Origin: Marsupella aquatica
Taxonomy: Eukaryota; Marchantiophyta
Reading direction: 5' to 3'
NCBI GenBank assembly: GCA_973895155.1
Contig: OZ316898.1
Span: 12,896,001-12,960,000 of the forward strand
DNA length: 64,000 bases
Shown here: positions 12,081 through 22,600 of the stretch, in pieces
Numbering within the stretch: position 1 is the first letter of the stretch
Layout: every line of letters begins with the position of its first letter
Program-made: the position numbers and the translations under genes
The notes under the pieces: generated by a model
What the model saw: the letters and a program-made list of their open reading frames with translations, nothing else
Databases searched by the model: none
Told to the model about the DNA's origin: nothing

Positions 12081-12303
12081 GGGTGTTGTTTTACCCAAGC
12101 TAAGGGCTAGGTTCCATGGGGTTGGGATTGAGGAGTACAGATGTGTGTCCGATAAAATATGACATGAGGGTATAGGACATACCTTGGGGCTCTTATGAGG
12201 GTGGCTTTACAAGTCCTTGGGGGTGTTGTTTTACCCAAGCTAAGGGCTAGGTTGCATGGGCTTGGGAGTGAGGAGTACAGATGTGTGTCCGACAAAATAT
12301 GAC
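12071..12303. repeat. 140-bp direct repeat, two copies
   Basis: AAGTCCTTGGGGGTGTTGTT starts at 12071 and again at 12211; both copies run through GAGTACAGATGTGTGTCCGA and AAAATATGACAT. The first copy ends with one more unit of the preceding minisatellite, so this is a higher-order duplication at the array edge. Confidence 0.88.
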
Positions 12304-13634
12304 ATATATGGTGTAGAACATCAGTCCATCCCATGATGTGTGATTACTGACAAGACGCATGTTTGACAATAAGATTACAGCTTTTCTATGGACCAAGGGG
12401 TGTACAAATACTGTAGTAGGGAGTATGATCCTCCACTCCCTGTCAAACTTGAGGGGTCCCCCTGCCCCCCCTATATAGTAATAGGGGCAGTCTCATGCAT
12501 TGGCTCTAAGGTCAAAACTCATACATTTCAAATATTGTGTACACCTTGGCATATGGTGTCTTTGGGCCCCAAGGGGTGTCAGAGGGAGTGATTGTACTCC
12601 CTACCCCTGGCCCAAGGAACTTAGCCCTAAGGCCCAACTCACATGTGAGAGGCCTTATGATTTCTGGCCCTAAGCACTCCCTCAATGTTTGGATGAAACT
12701 AGATCTCTTTTACCAATAGTATCTTCTCCCTACAACTTGTTTTCACTACATGTGTCCCATAACTTTTGCTTTATTCCAGAGTTTGAGGTCGGGACCTGCA
12801 AGGTTCTGGTCCTTGCCCTTGGGACCCCACAAGACTTGCCGTCAGGCCTACCTAACGTGGCGCTTATGAAATGGCAGCATCTTTGATACTCATGATGACA
12901 TCTTGCACTTTGAGGCCGATTACATGAGAGTTGGCCCTTAGCCTAATAGTCACATAGTTGTCTGGCTAGGGCCCATCTTGCTTTGACTAGAGAAGATCTC
13001 ATGAGCATGTTGGTCCACTCTTGATGTAAAAACTCAAGATGGAAATGGACCAGGCTGCGTGTTGAAAAGACCTGCAGAGAGGTGGTTTTAAATTTGGGAC
13101 AAAAATGTGCTCCATACACACAAAATTTGGACTCCACTCCATTCCACTTACACTAGGATCACAAACAGTCTGGAACGAAATGACCCCAAGGTCTTCTAAA
13201 GTGAACAGCAACTCAACTATATCTCCCCAGTGGAAGGCTTTGATCACATTTTGAAAACCAAACAAATAAAAAGTGTCTCAATGTCTTGTAAATGCCACCC
13301 TTGTTAGTGTTTGAATTTTGCATGAAAGACAAACACAAAGAAGTGTGGAAAATATTGTTGTGTCGTGCAGTTGGATTGCAAAGGGTGCAGATTGGTGGTA
13401 CAAAAAATAATACCATAGACAATAGAGTGTAGGATTTACTAAACATTTTGCTCAAGCAATCCAACTGCTAGTGTGGAGTCTTCGATTATGAGATGCAGTT
13501 CTGACCTTGCATGTTTATGATACTGCATGACATTGTTTTTGCCTTGGAAATATAGCTATATAATTGACTACAAAGTACTCTTCCTTGTCTTAGGGCATAA
13601 CTGAAGTTGGGGGTACAAGTGAAAAATGGGACCG
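12304..13634. other. Intergenic, no gene seen
   Basis: AT-rich DNA with only short, overlapping frames. No conserved motif, repeat array or RNA gene was noticed between the minisatellite and the Mutator-like element. Confidence 0.5.
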
Positions 13635-13644
13635 TGGTAGGTAA

Positions 13645-13949
13645 TTAAGCACGAGACTCAATCTCGATGCACATTAATGCTCCTAATTGTATGCTCATGT
13701 GATTAGAAGGGTAGCATGTGGTTTCAGGCAGTTTAGGCTGCCACGTTGTCTGCCCAAACAGGGACACCCTTGCAGGTGAGCCCCTGCACCTCCGCTGGCG
13801 CGCGGCCCTCCAGCCGCGCCTCGTGGGCCATGGCCCTCAACGAAGGCCTCAACCTTCCCGTCGCACCTCTTGTCATCACTTCCACCCCAATGCGCCAGTT
13901 TAGTACAATACGCCCTTCCATACTTTTGTACAGATTCAAAATGAGGGCA
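13645..13949 (+). repeat. Left terminal inverted repeat of the MULE-type element
   Basis: This pairs with 15714-16004. Matching blocks include GACTCAATCTCGATGCACAT, GGGACACCCTTGCAGGTGAG/GGGACACCCTTGCAGGTGAG and GGCCATGGCCCTCAACGAAG. The right copy carries an extra ~17 bp near the inner end. Confidence 0.9.
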
Positions 13950-14612
13950 CGATGGCATGCACTATGTGGCAGAAAACTTCCTCTACATTTGTGTGTTATC
14001 GTGCTTTGCACGAGCAATTGCATGGTGTGTGCAGTGCTAGATCCAAACCTGCGGGCTCTTGCAATGGCACCTGGTGAGCTCAATCGGGATGACATCAAAA
14101 AATGTCAGGGTCCTTCGCGCAGGGGGCCTAGTGCACTTTACATCACAGATTTGTTGCCAACAAGAGCTGCATTTCAAGAACAACCTTTGACTATAGGGTC
14201 AATGACTTTTGCAGACCTACAAGAGAGGATGCAAGTCTTCCGAGATGCAATGAACAGCAATGCTCAAGAACCACTGTTTAAACACTTGGAGTCCAGTGAG
14301 CAGAAATTTGAACGGGAGAAGGAGATTTTAGAAAGGGACAAGGAGATTTTAGAACAGGACAAATGGTTTCTGACAATGGAGACTTTGCCACGTAAGTTTA
14401 GTGAAATGAAAGTCAAATGTGGTGTGAAAGTAGCATGGAATGATTGTGATTGGGCCATTCCTCAACTGAAGAAGTGCTTTAATGAGAATAATAGGTGTGA
14501 TAGAATTCAATATCCTCCGCTCGGTGAACTCGAAGCTACGAAATTGCAATGGTTTGGGACAAGGAAAGACTTTGCATGGATTCCTAAAAACCGGTTGAAT
14601 GACTTTATGTAG
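13830..14612 (+). CDS. Unrecognised 260-codon open frame inside the MULE-type element
   Basis: The first ATG is at 13830, inside the left TIR, so the first ~40 codons are repeat sequence. The remainder includes two tandem copies of a charged motif (EKEILERD, DKEILEQD), likely a short coiled coil, then a Trp-rich tail with WNDCDWAIPQLKKCF. It matches no transposase I know (no DDE signature, no zinc knuckle). It may be a captured host fragment, a remnant transposon ORF or chance. No function is proposed. Confidence 0.3.
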   Translation: MALNEGLNLPVAPLVITSTPMRQFSTIRPSILLYRFKMRARWHALCGRKLPLHLCVIVLCTSNCMVCAVLDPNLRALAMAPGELNRDDIKKCQGPSRRGPSALYITDLLPTRAAFQEQPLTIGSMTFADLQERMQVFRDAMNSNAQEPLFKHLESSEQKFEREKEILERDKEILEQDKWFLTMETLPRKFSEMKVKCGVKVAWNDCDWAIPQLKKCFNENNRCDRIQYPPLGELEATKLQWFGTRKDFAWIPKNRLNDFM

Positions 14613-15713
14613 GGAGAAAACATGAGGAAGGGTTTTCATACGCAATGCCCCGTGCGCAAATCCCACCAGCATAAGATAAATCGATTAGGGCCTCTTGAGA
14701 AGAGGGTAACTTGGTACAATTGTTGCTTTGGGCTTGAAAACAAGTGTCGCTTGAAGGATATCTTAGGTAACAAAGTTCCAAAGAACTTGAGCTCCAAACA
14801 AGGGGGTGTCTACCTCAAAAAGAAAACAATCATAGGTAAATGTTTGTCTCCCCATGTCCCCATGCCATCACGTTCGGTAAGTCACTTTCCGAATATTTTT
14901 GACATTGTGGCAGGACACAAAGGACAATGTATTTGCTTTTTTGAAGGACAAGGGCAGTGTATTTGAACATCAGCATTCTCTGTTGTCAGAAATATGTTAT
15001 AGTACGTATCCACGTGTTTTGATTTGCAGGCCACTCCATCAAGCGAGGGTGCCAATGCAGTTTCACAACAACTCTGTTTGTACTGCGTTCGGATGTTCTC
15101 CTCATATGTTGGCTAGATCGAGAACACGAGGATGTAGATGGCCTCATTTGCCATGGTTTGGAGGACACATCCGCTTATGCATCAAACTGTCACATAGCCC
15201 CTCGTATTTTGATGAAATTAAGGGCTAAATACGTAATGCAGGTGTGTGACAATTCATTTGTAAAGTGTCATCCAATATAATGAGCTGAAAACGAAAACAT
15301 ATGCACATAATTGCCATTATCTTGAGAATTATGCAGGCAGCGCTAATGATCCAATCCTTCAATGGCGACCTTCCATACTCCGGACACGGTCCTCTGAGTG
15401 CATCCACGGTAAGTGAACTTCCTGGGAAACGGGTTTGGAGCTGCAAAATTGAGAACTTGAATGTGCATTGGACCTACAAGCACTGTATCTCTGTCCCGAG
15501 CAGCACGATGAACATCGCTCAAAGTCGTCATTTCCTGTCACTCGCAGATGATTGAGGCTGAATGACTTGCCTGAATTTGCCAATTTCCAATCTCTCGTCG
15601 CCCTTGCTGATGAAATGAAATGTGAAACAATGTCTCGCCTTGTTGTCAGCCCTAAACAAACACAACCGAGACTCCCAAAACTCAGGCCTAAACTGGAACT
15701 AGGTGCAAGTAGT

Positions 15714-16004
15714 CGCCCCATTTTGAATAAGTATGGAAGGGCGTATTTTACTAAACTGGCGCGATGGGGTGTTCTGTGGCGTCGGGGTGGAAGTCATGAC
15801 GAGAGGCACGACGGGAAGGTTGAGGCCTTCGTTGAGGGCCATGGCCCATGAGGCACGGGCTGGAGGGCCTCACCTGCAAGGGTGTCCCTGTTGGGAGAGG
15901 CGATGTGGCAACCAAAATTGCCCGAAACCACATGCTGGCCTTCTAATCAAATTAGCATACGATTAGGAGCATTAATGTGCATCGAGATTGAGTCTCGTGC
16001 TTAA
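15714..16004 (-). repeat. Right terminal inverted repeat of the MULE-type element
   Basis: Reverse complement of the left repeat at about 85-90% by eye, ending at the 10-bp target duplication TAGTAGGTAA. The outermost ~50 bp are almost perfectly conserved, as expected for transposase binding. Confidence 0.9.
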
Positions 16005-16014
16005 TAGTAGGTAA

Positions 16015-18867
16015 GTCTCTCAAAATGGCACTGTAGACTTGAATGTCTCCTCCTCTAAGTATTTACATTCTAAGATAGGGCACGCCAGCTAGTCCCTCTA
16101 CCTCAAAGCTACTTCTCACTTACACAAGTCCATGTCTTGGACCTAAACAATCAATGTGTACACTAACACATTCAGCTGGTGTGGTGGGTTTGATTACAAG
16201 ACTAGAGTCTGACCATTGATATCTTGACCTCTCAACATTTATAATAATGAATGAAATTCTAGTGGCCCTTTTTATGACACTCTGTTAGAAACATAAAAGA
16301 GGAAAGTGTCCAGCCTTTTTGTTGATGATTTGGGAAGTGGGCAACATGACGAGTCTTCCCCTAGCTCACCCTTCTACTTACACACATTGACAGGTCCCCA
16401 TAAAAACTTATAATTATTAGGGCAGTACATTTGGGATTAATTATGAGGCACATTAATACACGTTAATATTGACCCATTTGCATTTTGGGAATCGATATAC
16501 TGGAATCTACGAGTACTCTGTAGGAGCTAGTGGTACTTTTGTGAAGCTAATGACAAGGTTTGCAAGGTTAGTAAGGTGTAGCTGGACCTTTGAAGACAAT
16601 TACCTCAAATCCTAAGCAAAATCACATTAAACTAAAAAGATTCAAGTAACTTTCACAATAGTCTGGTTATATGACTCTCTTTGACTGTTTGTATGCTCTC
16701 TTCCTAGTTATGTACCAAATAGGAGCCTACCATCTTCCCCAAAAAATAAGATCCAGGCTTTACCCGAGGTGTTATACTCTAATGGAAAGCTCTTGGCATA
16801 TTACATGGGTTTTAAACAGTGATTTTTGGCAAGGATGGCCTTCTGTTTGAGAAAGGTGCTTTCAAATTGAGGCCAGGCCTGGTTTGTCTTGTTAGATAGA
16901 ATGCAAATATTGCATGCTAGTACACAACCAACCAATTGTATTCAACCACAAGGCCCTCTCTTTGATTTCAAGGCCCAGGCGCTGTATTACATAAGGCTTT
17001 CTATTAGAGAAAAAACAATTTTGTGCTGAGATACCTTATTTTTGTCATTTCGGAATACAAGGCTCAGATCTTGTTTCTTGGGGAATGCAATCTAACTCTA
17101 TTCAATGCTCTCTACCTTATCATCCACTAATACAGAGTCAGACTATAACTCTATTCAATGCTCTCTATCTACAGTGGCCTTGCTCTCCAAGTGCATACTC
17201 CACAGAAGAAGCCCAGGGCATGCACAAACCTAGCCTTTGCACTCTGTGATAAGTGCAAAAACTCTGGTCTTATCGACTAGAGTGCAGGGTCTCAACCTCT
17301 TTGCATAACTTGCAATTTGTAAGGGTGTATCCAGGAAATGCTTCGAACATGTGTTGAGAAAGGTAGACTGAGATCCAGGAAGTACATCAAGAGCAGTAGG
17401 CACTCAAACATATATATAAAGTGCCCAGATGCCACAAGAAATCCTCAGATAAGAATTAGTAGAAACCACGACACTTTGAGTTCAATACTTTGTATAAAAA
17501 TATATTAGCTGATTACTACCTAATCTTCTCAATCAGCTGACTCATAAAACCTTCAGTAGCAATGGCATGTGTGCTCCCCTTGACTGAGGAGCTTACTGCC
17601 TGGTCCACCTCACCCTCCACTGTCTCAAAATTGCCTTTCCCCTCAATGTAATTCAATTTGTCGTCTGGACCATATTTCCCAATGAATGGCTGCAACCTCT
17701 CAGGCCGGCCCAAACATTTGCCATCAAGACCAAGCTTCAGAGTGCCTCAACAGGGCCCTAAAATTCAATAGGTCCTCTGTAACAGCACAATGCCTCCACA
17801 ATCTCGTGACTTCCCTCCTGCATTGTATATCCGTGCCCCCTACCTCATATCTGCAACTGCTACTCTGAACGTCAAAATGACTTGCACTTAACCATAAGAA
17901 TTCTGTATCGGATTTGTGCACTTAGCAATAGTGTAAGCACCCTTATAGAGGGTTTTCACTTATATATTTGTCTGTCAGTTGACTCCTTGCGCTTATAAAA
18001 ACTGCAAAGAAAGTGAAAAGCGGGCACCTTGCAATTATCCAGCTTGTGTAGAGTGCAATTAGGTAGAGCAGACTGTCAGTAATCACTAATAACGAGCCCG
18101 GAACTCTATTTCTAACCCATCCCATTTCCTGTGAGTTATTTTGAAGACCCCTGTATAGAATAGAATGAAACATAAATTAATTAAGTCCTTTGAATGTCCA
18201 TCGGCACAAACCAGCATTCGTGCCAGAAATGCAACAAATAAACTCTCCCGTGTAATAATGTGAGTCCCGCCGGCGTCACGTACCAATAATTCCTTTCATT
18301 ACACAGGCTTGGTATTAACTTTAAGAACTCCTTAGTGCTGTCGACTGCACGTAAAGTAAGAGGTTCTCAAATTTCAAAAAACATACACGACGGCAATGCA
18401 GAATGCAATACCAACAATGTTGCTCCTGTGATAGAGAGCACGGAAGCAGGTGGGGAGATATCTGACAAGCTGCAATACCAAAAATTATAGATGCCAGCCT
18501 TCACGTGACTAGATAAATTGAGATCATGAAATAAGGCCCTAGCAAACAACAGCACTGTATCCTGGGTCAGCTTTTACAAGCTTAGAGCAAAATTAGTCTC
18601 TTGGAATTCTGGTCGAATTCTTTTGCTGTCTGAACGCAAGCCTGCAAGACTCTTGATATCTTGTTTGACAAGTTTTATTCATTGCTGTGTTGAACTTTTT
18701 GGGGAGCTTATTTATCGGTGTTGTTTACTTAGCCATTCGCGTCCTTTACCTTTTTCGTCTACAGTGCACTAATATAGCCTCAAGAGCCCTTCCTAATCTG
18801 GAGGATGAAAATGAAAGTGAGGCAAAACCATCAGCAGTTACAAAGCTTAGGCTCGTCCGGAGCAACG
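16015..18867. other. Intergenic, no gene seen
   Basis: Only short frames and a few small local duplications, for example AACTCTATTCAATGCTCTCT twice near 17094 and 17149. The last few hundred bases contain the 3' UTR of the RING-CH gene on the minus strand. No RNA gene was recognised. Confidence 0.5.
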
Positions 18868-21455
18868 TCAAAACAAGCCCAGCATCTTCAACTCATTGAT
18901 ATGTCCAGAATCTAGCTCGGGTGGCTCCTCGTCTTCATTCAAATTTTCCACAACGTATTCCTGCAAGAAGAAGTTCTATTTACATTAAAGAACCTGCGCC
19001 ATTTCAATTATCCAAAATCGATTACGACGAACGGAAGTATATGACATAAGAACTCGGATGTCCTCTCTTGAGCCCAAATATGGAATAAAGAGTTGGAGCC
19101 ATCAGTAACTGAAAAGACATTTCCCATAGTAGCTGAAATGTGAATGACAACCTCTGCCTCTGGTTAAAAAACAAAAACATCAAGAAAAAACCTGTGAATC
19201 CACTTGTAAACCAAGCACTCAACAAGAATTAACACCATGCCTCAAACTTAAGAAATATACCTTGGTCAGTTCCTGCTTTGCAAGAATGTGGTAGTGACGA
19301 TTGCTTATGTTTTGACCGCATATGATGGCAATAAAGAAGCCATACAGCAATCCTATCAATAGAGCTACTGTCACTGCTATGCAAATCAAGACAGCAGTCA
19401 GTTTCAGTTCATATTCCAAGCAACCATGAAGGTTACAAACGAACAGGAACATGTGATTATAACAAAAACTGGTAGACAGGGTTTTTGAGATTAAATATTG
19501 CCACAGAAAAATGACGAGAATGCAGTGTTGCAAAGTAGAGAAATAGACATTGATCTGTCTGGACCTGACGGATCGCATTATGGCCATTCTTGATGACTAG
19601 AAGATTATAAGTGGGTCAAGAAGTTTTACCTACTAAGGCATAAAAACCGAAAGGATGGCGATCATAGCCAAACATCTCCCTTAATTCATCACCATAAAAT
19701 GTATACACAAGCAACCCGAGTGAACCAACGACCTGAAGACAGAACCATTTGTGACATGATATATCAGGACTATATGATCTGTTCATTCTCAAACATCACG
19801 TCGGAATCTTTAGCGAAATTCACAAATTGACCTAAATATTGGCCTGTATGATCTAAAGTATTAAGAGTCTCATTTTTTTTATAGGAATTCGTACTTTTTA
19901 CCATATCTGCAATTGACTGAAACAAAATCTGAATTTCTAACTTTAATCCACAAAAGTGGGACTCGGATTTCTTGTGCCCCTTGAGTCCTGGACAACATTG
20001 TGATGTGAGTAGGTGTAGTGGAAGTATCTTGCTTTCATTATCGCCTTCTTCTCTAGAGCTATGTCGGCACAAAAGTCGTACGACAAATTTCCATCTATCG
20101 TAACACTTTGACAAGCTAACCAAACCTCCGGAGAAATTCTCTGGGAGTGGAACGCTGAAAGTGAAATATATCATAAGAGTCTGAAATTCATGAGAAAGAT
20201 TCGACTAAGGCTTGTGTGGTGACCTAAAATTCTATTGAATACAACGGAGAGAAGGCCCAAGAATAAGAACCTTAAAACACAGCGTGCTTGGAAAAGGTTG
20301 CACTGTTACGCACCAGTTGTACAATGACGAAGATGGCAGCATGATCTCTGAGAACCAGGAGTTGGAATTTCAGCCTCAACCACCATCGATCCGGCGGCAA
20401 ATTCGCTCGCAAATGAAACGCTGACCTACATTCTGTACAATTTGCAAATGCGAAACCTTCCTGCACCCACCAAGTTTACAAAATTACCGAGTTTGCCAAG
20501 AAGCGAATCTAAGGCACAAGAAGTGAGACCAATCAAAACCCTTTTCAAATAAACGACAGTGATGGTAAACCTTAACCCTGAAATTAAAGAGGTTGACTAG
20601 AGCGCGAGATGCTAAAGTGTCTTCCACAAACAGTAATGAAGCACCCTTAGAGGTGGTCTGTACCTTTGTGGCTCTCCAATTATCAAGACACTCCCTGTGC
20701 ACATACTTTTGCGTCCCTCTACATCGGCAAGGTGAAATCAGATCATCACCTGCAAATTGAGATGACAGCTGTCACAAACTCAGAGACTAATAACAACGGC
20801 GCAGCAGGAAGGAAAAAAACTTCCGTAATGACCTCCTGCAAAAACTAGATCATGAACCTGTGCTGAGGGTGAAGGAGGTGGGTTCTTGCTGCAGCCTAAA
20901 AACAACTATTGATCAAGAAAAGACTATACTAATTGATGACATCTACAAGAAAATTTACATGAATGAAAACTGAGTACATGTGAGATGTAATTGGTATGTG
21001 GATCTACGGCTGGAAAGCAACGACAGATGCGTCAACGTGGGTGCAGTGTTTGAAGTCCATGTTCTAAGCTACTAGGACCTAGTAATAATCCCATGTTCAG
21101 CAACTCTAGTTTCAATCCTAATGTTCTCCACTGTCATGTCTTCCTTCAAAGCAACTAGGTGATGCAGATGGATAGTACCTCCAGAATCCAGACAAATGCG
21201 GCATTGTGGTTGATCAGGGCTTAGAGGTCCACAATCCCCATCTTTACTCCGGTCGTCATAGCTGTCAATTTGAATGAGAGGTATCCCTTCAGCTTCGTCT
21301 GATGTGTCTGGTTCGTCCCCAGCAGCACCGGATGTGGAGGCATCTTCATCCGCGTGAGTCATGAGGCGAGCGACAGCTGCTTCCTCGTCTCCTCCATCAT
21401 AGGACGAGCATTCCTCCCCGCCAGCTTTCCCCGACTCCGCGCGGCTATATATCAT
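18868..21455 (-). CDS. RING-CH (MARCH-type) membrane E3 ubiquitin ligase, 6 exons, 273 aa
   Basis: Membrane-anchored E3 ligase that transfers ubiquitin to membrane-associated substrates. Exons from 5': 21179-21455, 20664-20749, 20314-20460, 19630-19732, 19261-19376, 18868-18960; all are GT-AG with matching phases. The C4HC3 RINGv ligands are complete: C85, C88, C100, C102, H110, C113, C129, C132, with the typical SPCRCRGTQKYVHRECLDNW. Two hydrophobic regions follow (about 153-182 and 200-228), then a family-typical RHYHILAKQELTKEYVVENL motif and an acidic tail ending MLGLF. The acidic N-terminus (res 15-80) looks disordered. The start is the ATG at 21455; an upstream in-frame TTG is not a plant start. 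A near-identical inverted copy of the first 53 coding bases and the upstream region lies at 26165-27268. The same architecture occurs in plant proteins annotated as RING/FYVE/PHD zinc-finger superfamily; substrates are unknown. Confidence 0.92.
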
Positions 21456-22600
21456 CGTAGGCCAGTTCAAGCATCCTCCTTGCCCTATTCTACCGGAAGC
21501 AAGTCGAAGGGGGACCTCTGATCCAAACCCCTACCCCCTGAATCTGCAACAACTGTCAGATTGCTGGTGAGTAAGCATCGTTATGTGAGGAATTCATGTA
21601 GCCCAGTATATGAAACCCTCAGTCTACGCTTAGCCGGCAATTTCATCCAGAGAGTGTGCTTTTCGACGTTCAAATCAAATTCCGCGAACTAGAACAGACA
21701 GGCACAGTTGGCAATCGACAGAACAAGCTCTCTCTCTGGAGGAAGGAAGCCTGAAACTAAGTTTACGAAGAGCCCTAAACCAGAAGGGGCAATCCGATTA
21801 ACATGCACAAACAGAACCACCTCTGGACATTGGAGACATTAAAACAGATTCAGTGTCCTGAAACAGACTGCGAATCAGCAATACAACTCACTCTGCATTC
21901 CTCCCCACGGCCCTACGTTATCGTGAGGAAATCAATTCGAGCATCATAGAATGGAACGGGATTTTTATTGGTGTTCAGCAGAAGAACTCTGTCTCTAGAT
22001 CTCTGGAAGCTCTAGGGGCTCTGGAAGAGAAAATTCAGTGTCCCAGAATGAACCGGCGGTGGCATTAGCATGCAGCAGAACAAATCTCTTCGGGGAAAAC
22101 GAGAAGTTCAGTCGTACAGCAAAGCTCTTCTGCATTCTCCGTGAACTCAAGCATGAGAGGGAGCTCTCAATGTTTCTCCGTCGAGAGCGTGCCCCTCATC
22201 CTGACTAGTGTTTATTTAAGCTTGACTCCCAATTAAAGTCCCCAAAAGACAAAGAAGCTCTCTCAACGAATGGAGATGGAGGGGAAATATGTTTATTTTA
22301 ACCATGGCTCCCAAGTCCAAGTCGCCAAACAGACAAAACAGCTCTCTCTAAGAACTCTCCACCTAAAGTCCCTAAAAGACAAATAGGCTCTCGCTGGGAA
22401 TGCAGATGGACTGGGAATGTTTATTTAACCATGGCTCCCGAGTTAAAGTCCCTAAAAGACAAATCAGCTCTCGCTAACAACTCTCCAACTAAAAAGTCCC
22501 CAAAAGACAAAGAAGCTCTCTCCAGGAATGGAGATGGAGGGGGGATGTTTATTTAGCCATAACTCCTCAGTAAAAGTCCCCAAAAAACAAAACAGCTCCC
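21403..22600 (+). repeat. Left arm of ~1.1-1.2-kb inverted duplication (RING-CH 5' end and upstream)
   Basis: The reverse complement of this arm is found at 26165-27268. The outer boundary is sharp at 21403, inside exon 1 of the RING-CH gene. Over the first ~370 bp the arms differ at roughly 16 positions (about 95% identity by eye), with a 22-bp indel near 21771. The inner part (22205-22600) is a degenerate ~128-bp tandem repeat containing GTTTATTTAA, AAAGTCCC(C/T)AAAAGACAAA and GAATGGAGATGGA. Confidence 0.95.

Larger units (their letters stand above)
13645..16004. mobile_element. Mutator-like (MULE-type) DNA element, 2360 bp, non-autonomous
   Basis: The element begins TTAAGCACGAGACTCAATCT and ends with the reverse complement, AGATTGAGTCTCGTGCTTAA. 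The inverted repeats are long: left 13645-13949, right 15714-16004, with small indels. It is flanked by TGGTAGGTAA (13635-13644) and TAGTAGGTAA (16005-16014), a 10-bp target duplication with one mismatch. Long TIRs plus a 9-11-bp duplication is the Mutator pattern. No MULE transposase was recognised inside, so it is presumably mobilised in trans or dead. The interior carries an open frame (13830-14612) with a charged coiled-coil segment. Confidence 0.85.
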
